A model generated the notes under the pieces. The model saw only the letters and a list, made by a program, of their open reading frames with translations. It made no database searches and was not told where the DNA came from. From Nocardia mikamii NBRC 108933 (GTDB taxonomy: Bacteria > Actinomycetota > Actinomycetes > Mycobacteriales > Mycobacteriaceae), in NCBI RefSeq assembly GCF_001613505.1, contig NZ_BDCM01000012.1, positions 124,001 through 188,000 of the forward strand: a stretch of DNA of 64,000 nucleotides, given 5' to 3'. Both the position numbers and the translations under genes were made by a program. Each line of letters starts with the position of its first letter. Position 1 is the first letter of the stretch. Of the stretch, positions 1 to 8,371 are shown piece by piece.

Positions 1-642
1 AACAACGACACCGAATGCGTCGACGGCCCGCGCGGCGCCGCCGCCGACCATCTCACGAACGATGTCGTGCCGTACGTGGACTCGCATTTCGGTGTCCCCG
101 CCGATCCGGCGAAATGGGCGGTGATCGGCTGGTCGATGGGCGGCACCTGCGCCACCGATCTGACCGTGATGCATCCGGAGCTGTTCCACACCTTCGTCGA
201 TATCGCCGGCGACCTCGGCCCGACCGCCGGCACCAAGGAGCAGACGATCGCGCGGCTCTACGGCGGCGATGGGGCCGCCTACGACCGCTTCGACCCGCTG
301 ACGGTGATGGCGAAGCACGGACCCTACACCGATGTCGCCGGGTTGTTCGACGATCTGACACCGCCGCATCGCCAGGACCACACCGGTAAGGGCCCCGGCG
401 GCGGCCACTTCCACATGCCGCAGGTCGACGAGAGCCGCATCGGCGTGGGCGGCCAGGACGGTGTCATGGATACCGGCGAGGTGGGCGCCGCCGAGAAACT
501 GTGTGGTCAGGGCCGCGCGGTGGGCATCGAGTGCACCATCCACACCACTCAGGGCGGGCACACCTGGCAGTTCGCGGCGGCCGCGTTCACCTCGTCGCTG
601 CCCTGGGTGTCGGCGCGGCTCGGGCTGCCCGTGCACACCTGA
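1..642 (+). CDS. Esterase of the mycolyltransferase-like alpha/beta-hydrolase family, 3' part
   Basis: The reading frame is open from the first base, so the true start lies upstream of the window. The visible 213 residues carry the nucleophile elbow GWSMGG (residues about 40-45), a later acidic stretch with MDTGE, and a C-terminal GGHTWQ that supplies the catalytic histidine. The tail PWVSARLGL resembles other actinobacterial PF00756 (esterase D / antigen 85-like) proteins, which are usually exported or membrane-anchored; the N-terminal signal cannot be seen here. It converges with yebC across a GC-rich hairpin. The family is confident; the substrate is unknown. Confidence 0.8.
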   Translation, partial: NNDTECVDGPRGAAADHLTNDVVPYVDSHFGVPADPAKWAVIGWSMGGTCATDLTVMHPELFHTFVDIAGDLGPTAGTKEQTIARLYGGDGAAYDRFDPLTVMAKHGPYTDVAGLFDDLTPPHRQDHTGKGPGGGHFHMPQVDESRIGVGGQDGVMDTGEVGAAEKLCGQGRAVGIECTIHTTQGGHTWQFAAAAFTSSLPWVSARLGLPVHT

Positions 643-653
643 CATACACCGCA

Positions 654-682
654 GGCCGCCGCCGGAGCATCCGGCAGCGGCC
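654..682. terminator. Hairpin between convergent esterase and yebC
   Basis: Arms 654-665 (GGCCGCCGCCGG) and 671-682 (CCGGCAGCGGCC) pair with one mismatch around a 5-nt loop. There is no T-run, which is normal for actinobacterial bidirectional terminators. It lies 12 bases after one stop codon and 14 bases from the other. Confidence 0.5.
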
Positions 683-696
683 CGCGGCGGGACGGA

Positions 697-1449
697 TCAG
701 TCGTCGAGTTCGGCGAGGACCTCGTCGGAGACGTCGACGTTGGTGTACACGTTCTGCACGTCGTCGCTGTCCTCGAGCGCGTCGACGAGTTTGAACACCT
801 TGCGGGCGCCGTCGGCGTCGACCGCGACCGACACCGAGGGCTGGAAGCCGGATTCGGCGGAGTCGTAATCGATTCCGGCCTCCTGCAGCGCCGTGCGCAC
901 GGCGATCAGGTCGCTGGGATCGCTGATGATCTCGAACGAATCACCGAGGTCGTTGACCTCCTCGGCGCCGGCGTCGAGCACCGCGGTCAGCACGTCGTCC
1001 TCGCTGAGCCCGTTCTTCTCCAGCGTGACGACACCCTTGCGGTGGAACAGGTAGGCGACCGAACCGGGGTCGGCCATATTGCCGCCGTTGCGGGTCATGG
1101 CCACGCGCACCTCACCGGCGGCGCGATTGCGGTTGTCGGTGAGGCATTCGATCAGCACCGCAACACCATTGGGCCCGTAGCCCTCGTACATGATGGTCTG
1201 CCAGTCGGCGCCGCCGGCCTCTTCACCACCACCGCGCTTGCGGGCGCGTTCGATGTTGTCGTTGGGAACCGACGACTTCTTCGCCTTCTGGATGGCGTCG
1301 TAGAGAGTCGGGTTTCCGCCAGGATCACCACCGCCGGTGCGCGCCGCGACCTCGATGTTCTTGATGAGTTTCGCGAACATCTTGCCGCGCTTGGCATCGA
1401 TCACGGCCTTCTTGTGCTTGGTGGTGGCCCATTTGGAGTGGCCGCTCAT
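697..1449 (-). CDS. YebC/PmpR (TACO1-like) family protein
   Basis: The 250-residue product begins MSGHSKWATTKHKK, the invariant start of the YebC family, and has the usual length. Family members are cytoplasmic and have been described as DNA-binding regulators or as ribosome-associated factors that relieve translational stalling. Internal blocks such as YEGYGPNGVAVL and NRNRAAGEVR are typical. In mycobacteria this gene follows pdxT (Rv2604c-Rv2603c), and the same order is kept here, about 120 bases downstream of pdxT on the same strand. The family assignment is very secure; the molecular role in this organism is not shown by the sequence. Confidence 0.93.
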   Translation of the reverse strand: MSGHSKWATTKHKKAVIDAKRGKMFAKLIKNIEVAARTGGGDPGGNPTLYDAIQKAKKSSVPNDNIERARKRGGGEEAGGADWQTIMYEGYGPNGVAVLIECLTDNRNRAAGEVRVAMTRNGGNMADPGSVAYLFHRKGVVTLEKNGLSEDDVLTAVLDAGAEEVNDLGDSFEIISDPSDLIAVRTALQEAGIDYDSAESGFQPSVSVAVDADGARKVFKLVDALEDSDDVQNVYTNVDVSDEVLAELDD

Positions 1450-1571
1450 TCCCTACTTCCTTCAGGTCGGTGTGCTCGAGGCCCGGGCAGATTCGCGATC
1501 TGCGTTCCGGCGATCGCTGTGCAGTCTACTGCCCGGTCCGCCACCGCCCGGCCGGGGTGCGCGGGCGACGA

Positions 1572-2234
1572 TCAGGTACCGGCGCCCACCGCGGCCCGGA
1601 CCGAGTCGACGAACAGGCGGTGCACGCGCAGATCTCCGGTCACTTCGGGATGGAAGGAGGTCGCGATGACCGCGCCCTGCCGGACCGCGACGATCCGGCC
1701 CGCCGCATCCTGCGGGTCGCCCACCGACGGGCCCTCGGCGACCACGGTGCCCGGCCGCGGCCGGTGCGGGACACGGGCCAGCACCTCGACACCGGCGCCG
1801 GCGCGTTCCACCCAGGGCGCCCGGATGAACACCGCGCGGATCGGATCGTCGAGGCCGGTGAAGTCGAGATCGGTCTCGAACGAATCGACCTGACGTCCGA
1901 AGGCGTTGCGCCGCACCGTCATATCGATACCCGACAGCGACTGGGCGTCGGGACGGGTGTCGAGCACCTCCGAGGCCAGCAGGATCATCCCCGCACAGGA
2001 ACCGAACGCGGGCATGCCCTCGCGCAGCCGTGCCCGCAATGGTTCCAGCAACCCGAACACCTCGAGCAGTTTGCTGATCGCGGTGGATTCGCCGCCCGGC
2101 AGCACGAGCGCGTCGACGGACTCCAGTTCCGATTCCCGTCGCACACTCACCGGTTCGGCATCGCACGCGGCCAGCGCGTGGAAGTGCTCACGCACGTCAC
2201 CCTGCAGTGCCAGCACGCCAATGGTCGGTTTCAC
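1572..2234 (-). CDS. pdxT: Pyridoxal 5'-phosphate synthase glutaminase subunit PdxT
   Basis: PdxT hydrolyses glutamine and passes ammonia to PdxS, which builds pyridoxal 5'-phosphate. The 220-residue protein starts at a GTG with IGVLALQGDVREH, shows the GGEST oxyanion segment, the nucleophilic cysteine in GSCAGM, and the His-Glu pair in SFHPE, so the class I glutaminase triad is complete. In relatives pdxS, tesB and pdxT are adjacent; here tesB is 67 bases upstream but pdxS lies 6 kb away because of an accessory insert. The two subunits therefore are probably no longer on one transcript. Confidence 0.95.
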   Translation of the reverse strand: MKPTIGVLALQGDVREHFHALAACDAEPVSVRRESELESVDALVLPGGESTAISKLLEVFGLLEPLRARLREGMPAFGSCAGMILLASEVLDTRPDAQSLSGIDMTVRRNAFGRQVDSFETDLDFTGLDDPIRAVFIRAPWVERAGAGVEVLARVPHRPRPGTVVAEGPSVGDPQDAAGRIVAVRQGAVIATSFHPEVTGDLRVHRLFVDSVRAAVGAGT

Positions 2235-2301
2235 GGCACGAGCATACGAGTCGCGTGGCGCGGTCGTGGCCCGCGGCCGTCGTGGTTGTGGCGCCGCTCA
2301 C

Positions 2302-3120
2302 CTACCGGCGCAGTTTGCGGATGAGCCCTTCCTGCACGACCTGCGCGACGAATTGTCCGCGCTGGTTGAAGATCCGCCCGCTGGTGAGGGCGCGGCCGTA
2401 ACCGGCGGACGGGGAATTCTGGTCGTAGAGCAGCCATTCGTCGGCGCGGAAGGGCCGCAGGAACCACATCGCGTGGTCCAGCGACGCGTCCTGGGTCGGT
2501 TCGTCGCGGTGGGTGACCTTCGACGAACCGAGCAGGGTCATATCGCTCATGTAGGCGAGGGTGCAGACGTGGAACAGCGGGTCGTCGGGCAGCGGGTGGC
2601 GGTAGCGGAACCAGACCTGCTGCTGGGAGGCCAGGCCGTCGCGGCGGACGACCGCGTCCTGTGGCACCAGCCGGATGTCCCAGTGCTCCCATTCCCGCAT
2701 CAGCCACAGCCGCTCCGGGCTCATCGACGCGCGTTCGTCCGGAATATCTTGCGGCAGTGGAACTTCCGGCATCCGGTCCTGATGTTCGGGCCCCTCGTCG
2801 CCGACATGGAAGGAGGCCGACATGGTGAAGATCGCCTCACCGTCCTGCACGCCGGTGACCCGGCGGGTGCAGAACGAGCGGCCGTCGCGGATGCGTTCCA
2901 CCAGGTACACGGTCTGCTCGGCGGGATTGCCGGGGCGCAGGAAGTATCCGTGCAGCGAATGCACCTCGAAGCGCGGTTCCACGGTGCGCACCGCCGAGAC
3001 CAGCGCCTGCCCGGCAACCTGGCCGCCGAATGTGCGCGCCAGCTGGGACTTGGTGATCGCGCCGCGGAAGATGTCCCGCTCGAGCCGCTCGATCTCCAGC
3101 GCCTCTTCGATCGTCGCCAT
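2302..3120 (-). CDS. tesB: Acyl-CoA thioesterase II (TesB type)
   Basis: A double-hotdog acyl-CoA thioesterase that hydrolyses fatty acyl-CoA to free acid and CoA. The 272-residue protein opens MATIEEALEIERLERDIFRG and contains FGGQVAGQAL and the PVxxxHSLHGYFLRPG-like stretch typical of TesB. The later YMSDMTLLG and LDHAMWFLRPFRADEW blocks belong to the second hotdog domain. I chose the ATG at 3120 because AAGGACGG sits just ahead of it; an in-frame ATG six codons upstream would place this ribosome site inside the gene. It lies between pdxS and pdxT in the ancestral mycobacterial order. Confidence 0.92.
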   Translation of the reverse strand: MATIEEALEIERLERDIFRGAITKSQLARTFGGQVAGQALVSAVRTVEPRFEVHSLHGYFLRPGNPAEQTVYLVERIRDGRSFCTRRVTGVQDGEAIFTMSASFHVGDEGPEHQDRMPEVPLPQDIPDERASMSPERLWLMREWEHWDIRLVPQDAVVRRDGLASQQQVWFRYRHPLPDDPLFHVCTLAYMSDMTLLGSSKVTHRDEPTQDASLDHAMWFLRPFRADEWLLYDQNSPSAGYGRALTSGRIFNQRGQFVAQVVQEGLIRKLRR

Positions 3121-3142
3121 GTACCGTCCTTCCGCCATGTGC

Positions 3143-3192
3143 CCCGCTCAGGCTAAGCGATGGCGAACCCGCTCCGGCGAGCGACTCTCCGC
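3143..3192. repeat. Imperfect direct repeat, copy A
   Basis: This 50-bp segment upstream of tesB starts CCCGCTCAGGCTAAGCGATG and ends GCGACTCTCCGC. It recurs at 4744-4792 in the same orientation with about six differences, one of them a single-base gap. The pair brackets the MFS gene. Confidence 0.7.
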
Positions 3193-3203
3193 CGTGACGG
3201 CGC

Positions 3204-4637
3204 TCACGACGCCGGTTCGCCCTGCGAGCCGATCAGTTCCCGCGCCTCTTCCTCGGACCGCGCGGCCGGCGCCGACCCCCACATGTGCCTGCCGTTGGGC
3301 TCCTGCAGGAAATACACCGAGACCCCACCCACCAGCCCGGCGACGATCAGGTAGTACGCCGGCCAGTTCAGATCACCGGTCGCGCCGACGAGCGCGCCGA
3401 CCACCACCGACGTGGTGCCGGCGAACAGTGAGACCGCCACGTTGAACGACACCGACAGCCCCGCGCCGCGCACCTTCGTCGGAAACAGCGACGGCAGGGT
3501 GGACGGCATGGTCGCGCTGAAGCAGATGAGGGTCAGGCCCATCATGAGCAGGCCCAGGAATACGGCGAACGCGTTGTCGGTGCGTACCAGCAGGATCATC
3601 GGAAACGCCAGTACCACCAAGGCGATGACGCCGGCCCAGATGATCGGTTTGCGGCCGACCCGGTCCGAGACGAGGCCGAGCACCGGGATGGTCAGCAGCG
3701 CGATGGCCATCACCGCGATCTGCAGCCACTGCGACGCCGAGGAGGACAGACCGCCGCCGGTGCTGTCGGGCACGGTCGAGGTGACGTAGGTCGGCATGTA
3801 GGAGGTCAGCATGTAGTTGGTGACGTTCCAGACGACGACCAGACCCATGCAGACCAGCACGTACGGCCACAGCCGGGCCAGGATCTTGGCCTCGTCGCCG
3901 GTCTTGTTCGCCTTCTCCCGCTCCTCGGATTCCTTCTCCAGAGCGGCGAAGGCCGGAGTGTCGGCCAGCCGCATGCGCAGATAGACGCCGACCGCGCCGA
4001 GCGGCAGGGCGACGAAGAACGGCAGCCGCCAGCCCCACGACAGCAGCTGGTCGTCGGTGAGGGTGGCGTCGGCGAGCGTGACGACCAGGGCGCCCAGCAG
4101 ATATCCGGTGAAAGTGCCGAATTCCAGCCAGCTGCCGAGGAATCCGCGCCGCCGGTCGGGTGCGTACTCGGCGATGAAGGTCATGGCGTTGCCATATTCG
4201 CCGCCGGTCGAGAAACCCTGCAGCAACCGTGCGCACAGCAACAACATCGGCGCCCAGATCCCGATCGTGTTCTGATCCGGGATACAGCCGATGGCGAACG
4301 TGCCGGCCGCCATGAGGATCATCGTGGTGGCGAGCACCTTGTTGCGGCCGATGCGGTCGGCCAGCGGCCCGAAGAACATGCCGCCGAAGGGGCGCACGAG
4401 GAACGCCACCGCGAAGAGGCCGAACGTGGCGATCGTGCCCGCGGTGTCCCCGAGATGGGAAAAGAACACGTCCTTGATGGTGGGCTCGAAATACGCGTAG
4501 ACGCCGAAGTCGTACCACTCGGTGATGTTGCCGATACTCGCCGCGCCGATCGCCCGGCGGATGATCGGCGGATCGGTGACGACGATGTCGTCGAGCGACC
4601 ACCGCTTCGGACGTTCACGCGGGACCAGCACCGCCAC
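3204..4637 (-). CDS. MFS transporter, metabolite:proton symporter (ProP/ShiA-like)
   Basis: A 477-residue inner-membrane permease with about 12 hydrophobic segments. The N-terminal ASIGNITEWYDFGVYAYF stretch is the hallmark of the metabolite:H+ symporter family, which takes up proline/betaine, shikimate, citrate or 2-oxoglutarate. The loop signature GPLADRIGRNKVL and the second-half repeat GLVSDRVGRKP are both present, as is the RxxQGFSTGGEYG motif of this subfamily. It starts at a GTG preceded by GGAGG. The gene sits between pdxS and tesB, where mycobacteria have none, and is bracketed by ~50-bp direct repeats, suggesting later insertion or local duplication. The substrate cannot be read from sequence. 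Confidence 0.88.
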   Translation of the reverse strand: MAVLVPRERPKRWSLDDIVVTDPPIIRRAIGAASIGNITEWYDFGVYAYFEPTIKDVFFSHLGDTAGTIATFGLFAVAFLVRPFGGMFFGPLADRIGRNKVLATTMILMAAGTFAIGCIPDQNTIGIWAPMLLLCARLLQGFSTGGEYGNAMTFIAEYAPDRRRGFLGSWLEFGTFTGYLLGALVVTLADATLTDDQLLSWGWRLPFFVALPLGAVGVYLRMRLADTPAFAALEKESEEREKANKTGDEAKILARLWPYVLVCMGLVVVWNVTNYMLTSYMPTYVTSTVPDSTGGGLSSSASQWLQIAVMAIALLTIPVLGLVSDRVGRKPIIWAGVIALVVLAFPMILLVRTDNAFAVFLGLLMMGLTLICFSATMPSTLPSLFPTKVRGAGLSVSFNVAVSLFAGTTSVVVGALVGATGDLNWPAYYLIVAGLVGGVSVYFLQEPNGRHMWGSAPAARSEEEARELIGSQGEPAS

Positions 4638-4743
4638 CGACTCCGACCTCCTCGACCTCGCGACAACCCGTCGATCACCGGTGCCGCCGGGGCTCCGCGA
4701 AGGTGTTCGATCGCCTCGCCGGTGCCGCCGTGTCCGGAATCGA

Positions 4744-4792
4744 CCCGCTCAGGCTATGCGATGGCAAACGCGCGCGGCGGGCGACTCTCCGC
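4744..4792. repeat. Imperfect direct repeat, copy B
   Basis: This 49-bp segment starts CCCGCTCAGGCTATGCGATG and ends GCGACTCTCCGC. It matches copy A at 3143-3192 and lies between the MFS start codon and the kinase-like gene. Confidence 0.7.
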
Positions 4793-4822
4793 GATCCGCG
4801 CCGTGGCGGGCATGATAGGCGG

Positions 4823-5434
4823 ATGCCCGCATACGAACCGATCGCCGCGGACGGGCTGGTCGAGCGGGTCGCCGCGGCCGCCCTCGCGCTGCCGGGGCCG
4901 GTCGTGGTGGCCGTCGACGGGGCCGACAGCGCCGAACCACGGGAACCGGCTGATCGGATCGTCGAACGAATCCGCGGGCGCGGGCGGGCGGCCGCGCGGG
5001 TGTGGTTGCACGACTTCGTTCGCCCGGCATCGTTGCGGCTCGAGTACGGGCGCGACGAGATGACCTATCGCACGGCCTGGTTCGACTACGCCGCGCTCGA
5101 TCGCGAAGTGCTGGAAGCGGTGCGCCGGCGCGGGCGGTGGCTGCCCGCGCTGTGGGACGAAGCCGAGGACCGATCCGCCCGGGCGCGCATGCAGACGGCC
5201 GAACCGGGCCTCGTACTGGTGATCGCGGGTCCGATGTTGCTCGGCCGGGGTATGGATTTCGATGTCACCGTGCGGCTGCAGATGTCGGAGGCGGCACTGC
5301 TGCGGCGGACCGATCCCGCGGACCGGTGGACCGTGCCCGCTCTGCTGCGTCACGACCGCGAGCACGCCGACGTGCCCACCTTCGATGTTCGCTGGGATCA
5401 TCCGGACCGCCCGGCACTACGGATCGGCGCCTGA
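4823..5434 (+). CDS. Uridine-kinase-like protein lacking a Walker A loop
   Basis: The 203-residue product resembles actinobacterial uridine kinase-like P-loop proteins over its length: a hydrophobic VVVAVDG strand at residues 25-31, the YRTAWFDYAALDREVL block, RWLPALWDEAEDRSARA, then LVLVIAGPMLLGRGMDFDVTVRL and a final DVRWDHP. The loop that should read GxxGxGKT after VDG is ADSAEPREP, with no glycine-rich turn and no lysine. It is therefore unlikely to bind ATP in the usual way. The ATG at 4823 follows a short AGGCGG. It is divergent from the MFS gene and convergent with the LysR gene. Either a decayed paralogue or a repurposed fold is possible. Confidence 0.7.
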   Translation: MPAYEPIAADGLVERVAAAALALPGPVVVAVDGADSAEPREPADRIVERIRGRGRAAARVWLHDFVRPASLRLEYGRDEMTYRTAWFDYAALDREVLEAVRRRGRWLPALWDEAEDRSARARMQTAEPGLVLVIAGPMLLGRGMDFDVTVRLQMSEAALLRRTDPADRWTVPALLRHDREHADVPTFDVRWDHPDRPALRIGA

Positions 5435-5480
5435 TCCGCGGCGCCTCGGATGCGCGGGGGCGCAACCGCATTCGCGGCAT

Positions 5481-6470
5481 TCAGCCCGCGAAACGTGCGC
5501 GGTCGGCGACGGGGAGCCAGCACCCGGCGGCGATGTCGCGGTTGTAGGTCGTGCGGAAATGCTCGATCAGATGGGGCAATCCCGGATGGGTGTTGGCCGT
5601 CGACCACAGCAACGCGTGCGGATAGGCCGGTGTCGGGTCGACGATCGGCACCCGCCGGATGTGCGGGTGCCACGGATTGCGGAAGTGGTCGCTGCTGACG
5701 CTGGCCAGGGTGTCGGAGGCCGCGATGCGGGCGAGCATCGCTTCGATACCGTCGGGCCCGGGGAACCGGGTGCGGTCGCGAGGCGTGGTATCGACTGTGA
5801 CACCACAGAATTCGCTCAGCTCGTGATAGAAGTCGGCCCACTCCGACGCCACCCCCGCGCCCGGAATCCACACCGTGTACGTCCCCAGTTCGGCGAGCGG
5901 CACCGCCGACCGCCCGGCGAGGGGATGATCTCGGCCGACGAGCAGATGCGCCGGATCCACGTACGCGGGCACTGCCGCGATATCGGCCGGCAACGGGCGG
6001 GGGCCACCCGAGGGCCGGGCGAACGCCGCGTCGGCGCGGCCGTGCACCACCATGTCCCGCGAGGTCACGAAGACGTTCGAGATCACGATCTCGGTATCAG
6101 CGCCCGGATTGCGATCGAGGTAGAACCGCATCTGCTCGGTCGCGCCCTGCCGCTCGCCCTGCACCGCGACGCGCAGCGGGCGCGGCATCTCACCGACCGC
6201 CGCCACCGCGGTCTCGGCCACCGCCAGCAGTGCGCGCGCATGGGGCAGCAGCCGCGCACCGGCGGAGGTCGGCACGATTCCCGCGGGTACGCGGTCGAAC
6301 AGCGCCACGCCGAGCCGGCTCTCGAGTTTCGCGATCCGCTTCGACACCGCCTGCTGGCTGATGCCGAGAACCACGGCGGCGAGACTGAACTGCCGTTCCT
6401 CGGCCGCGGCAACGAAGGCGCGCACGGCTGCCAGGTCGAGATCCGTTCTCGCACCTCTGCCGACAACCAT
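5481..6470 (-). CDS. LysR family transcriptional regulator
   Basis: The N-terminal winged helix-turn-helix reads LAAVRAFVAAAEERQFSLAA, followed by ISQQAVSKRIAKLESRLG (residues about 12-55), the standard LysR recognition region. The C-terminal 230 residues form a periplasmic-binding-like effector domain. The start is ambiguous: the ATG at 6470 gives 329 residues, and an in-frame ATG at 6509 adds 13. No likely target is divergently paired with it. The next gene upstream, the WYL regulator, is on the same strand and separated by 286 bases without a recognisable gene. The effector and regulon are unknown. Confidence 0.85.
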   Translation of the reverse strand: MVVGRGARTDLDLAAVRAFVAAAEERQFSLAAVVLGISQQAVSKRIAKLESRLGVALFDRVPAGIVPTSAGARLLPHARALLAVAETAVAAVGEMPRPLRVAVQGERQGATEQMRFYLDRNPGADTEIVISNVFVTSRDMVVHGRADAAFARPSGGPRPLPADIAAVPAYVDPAHLLVGRDHPLAGRSAVPLAELGTYTVWIPGAGVASEWADFYHELSEFCGVTVDTTPRDRTRFPGPDGIEAMLARIAASDTLASVSSDHFRNPWHPHIRRVPIVDPTPAYPHALLWSTANTHPGLPHLIEHFRTTYNRDIAAGCWLPVADRARFAG

Positions 6471-6756
6471 CCGTTGTGCACCCTTCGCTGTCTTCGCATC
6501 GGGCCCCATCGCTTCAGCAGCCGACGACATCCGGAAAACAGTACCCCACAAGCCATTCGGCGAGCGCCCGCATCGCACTGGGTGCCACACCGGCCGGGCG
6601 AGCACTGAGCACCCACGCCCTGGGGATGTGCTGTCGGGTGCCGGTCACCGCGATGCTCGATGCGGCGCAGCCAACGAATCGAGGGTGCCGCGCATCCGGC
6701 ACGAGCCGGTGACACCTCGGGCACCTGGCTCGGCCTCCGACGCCCGGGCCGGTTCC

Positions 6757-7758
6757 TCAGTCGCCGGCCGGCACGACGCCGCGGCGGGCCGATTCCGCGA
6801 GGCGAGCGGCGAGCTCCCGGATCAGTTCACGCAACTCCCCCGGATGCCGCACCTCGAACGGGCGATCGAGTGCGGCGAGAACCGGCGGCAGCCAGTCGAG
6901 CCGCTCCGCCCGGATACCGACATCCCACCAGCGCTCGGCGTCGGAGTCCGCCGCGTCGTCCGCCGCACCGAGAGTCGCCACCGTCGCGGGCAGGTGGGCG
7001 CGGATCTGCTCGACGGTACCGAAGATGCGCAGCCGCACGTCGTGCCGATAGTCGGCGGTGGCGAATCCGGACACCACCCGCCGCACCGGATCGATATCGC
7101 CGGGCGGGTCGAACGACCCCGGCAGGGTTCGAACGGCGGTGATGCGATCCAGGCGGAAGGTGCGGTCCCCGCCGAGGCCGGGATCCGCGCCGGTGACGTA
7201 CCACCGGCCGGAGTGAGCGACGAGCCCGTATGCGTGCAGCGCGCGTTCGCTCGCGCGGCCGTGGCGATCGGTATACCGGAGGGTGACCGGCCGGTGGTGG
7301 CGTATCGCGTCGGCGATCGTCAACAGCACCGCGGCATCCGCGGAAGCGAATTCGGTCGGCGCATCGGTGAATGCGAGCGATTCCAGCAACACGTCGAGCC
7401 GTCGGCGCACAGGCTGGGGAAGTACCCTGCGGATCTTCGCGGCGGCGGTCTCGCTCGCCGTCGCACCCGTTGCCGCCCAGCCGATTCGGCGGCCGGCCAG
7501 AAGTCCGAGCAGTACCGCCAACGCCTCGTCGTCGTCGAACATCATCGGCGGCAGGCGGTATCCGGGGGCGAGCCGATAGCCGCCGTAGCGACCACGCACC
7601 GACTCCACCGGAATATCGAGATCGATCAGGTGGTCCACGTATCGGCGCACGGTGCGTCCCTCGACACCGAGCCGGTCGGCGAGTTCGGCCACGGTCCGGG
7701 TGCCGCCGGACTGCAGCAATTCGAGTAGAGTCAGCACGCGTCCGGTCGGTCGAGCCAT
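6757..7758 (-). CDS. YafY-type transcriptional regulator, HTH plus WYL domain
   Basis: The 333-residue protein starts MARPTGRVLTLLELLQSGG with an HTH_11 winged helix (AELADRLGVEGRTVRRYVDH), then YGGYRLAPGYRLPPMMFDDD and, in the middle, a WYL domain with HAYGLVAHSGRWYVTG. WYL domains sense ligands, often nucleic-acid-derived, and control DNA binding. I placed the start at the ATG at 7758; a TAGGGT lies seven bases upstream, so the message could be leaderless. It is divergent from the VOC gene across 90 bases, which is probably its regulatory target. Confidence 0.88.
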   Translation of the reverse strand: MARPTGRVLTLLELLQSGGTRTVAELADRLGVEGRTVRRYVDHLIDLDIPVESVRGRYGGYRLAPGYRLPPMMFDDDEALAVLLGLLAGRRIGWAATGATASETAAAKIRRVLPQPVRRRLDVLLESLAFTDAPTEFASADAAVLLTIADAIRHHRPVTLRYTDRHGRASERALHAYGLVAHSGRWYVTGADPGLGGDRTFRLDRITAVRTLPGSFDPPGDIDPVRRVVSGFATADYRHDVRLRIFGTVEQIRAHLPATVATLGAADDAADSDAERWWDVGIRAERLDWLPPVLAALDRPFEVRHPGELRELIRELAARLAESARRGVVPAGD

Positions 7759-7848
7759 GATCTCGACCCTAGTGCGAATACTGGACCGATTCTGTCCCCT
7801 ATTGCTCCTACGCTGCGGAAGACACCCTCGAACGGCAAGGAGCAGCCC

Positions 7849-8274
7849 ATGAATTTCGTCTCGATCCGCATCATCACCGCGGACGTCGCGCGTCTGGTCG
7901 AGTTCTACGAGCGCGCCACCGGATTGCGCGCTCGGTGGGCGACCGAGGATTTCGCCGAACTCGAGACCGGCGTCGCCACCCTCGCGCTCGCGAGTACCCG
8001 GACCGTCGCCCTGTTCGCACCGGACTCCGCCCGACCGTCGGACAACCACAGCGTGATCACCGAATTCCTCGTCGACGACGTGGACCGCGTGCATCGAGAG
8101 CTGTCCGGCGCCGGCACCGAGGTGGTCGCCGAGCCGGCCACGATGCCCTGGGGCAACCGCTCGCTGCTGGTCCGCGACCCCGACGGCAACCTGGTCAACT
8201 TCTTCACACCGGTGACACCGTCGGCGATGGCGAAGTTCGCGGGACGGGCCGAGCCGGTCACGCCGGGCATGTGA
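7849..8274 (+). CDS. VOC family (glyoxalase/bleomycin-resistance fold) protein
   Basis: A 141-residue protein with the paired beta-alpha-beta-beta-beta layout of the vicinal oxygen chelate superfamily. It begins MNFVSIRIITADVARLVEFY and ends with PWGNRSLLVRDPDGNLVNFF, where the glutamate or histidine metal ligands usually sit. AAGGAG lies eight bases before the ATG. It is divergent from the WYL regulator, a common arrangement in actinobacteria. Members include metal-dependent lyases, dioxygenases and drug-binding proteins; the sequence does not tell which. Confidence 0.82.
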   Translation: MNFVSIRIITADVARLVEFYERATGLRARWATEDFAELETGVATLALASTRTVALFAPDSARPSDNHSVITEFLVDDVDRVHRELSGAGTEVVAEPATMPWGNRSLLVRDPDGNLVNFFTPVTPSAMAKFAGRAEPVTPGM

Positions 8275-8306
8275 GTCGCCGGCGTGTCACGCCCCGGGAG
8301 CGACGA

Positions 8307-8338
8307 CGCCGGGCCGTCCTGTGCAGGACGTCCCGGCG
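8307..8338. terminator. Strong bidirectional hairpin between VOC gene and pdxS
   Basis: Arms 8307-8321 and 8324-8338 pair over 15 positions with one mismatch (CGCCGGG and CGTCCTG against CAGGACG and CCCGGCG) around a two-base loop. It lies 33 bases from both stop codons of convergent genes. No T-tract is present. Confidence 0.6.
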
Positions 8339-8371
8339 AAGGCGTTGTCTCGGAATCGGTGTCCGAACCGA

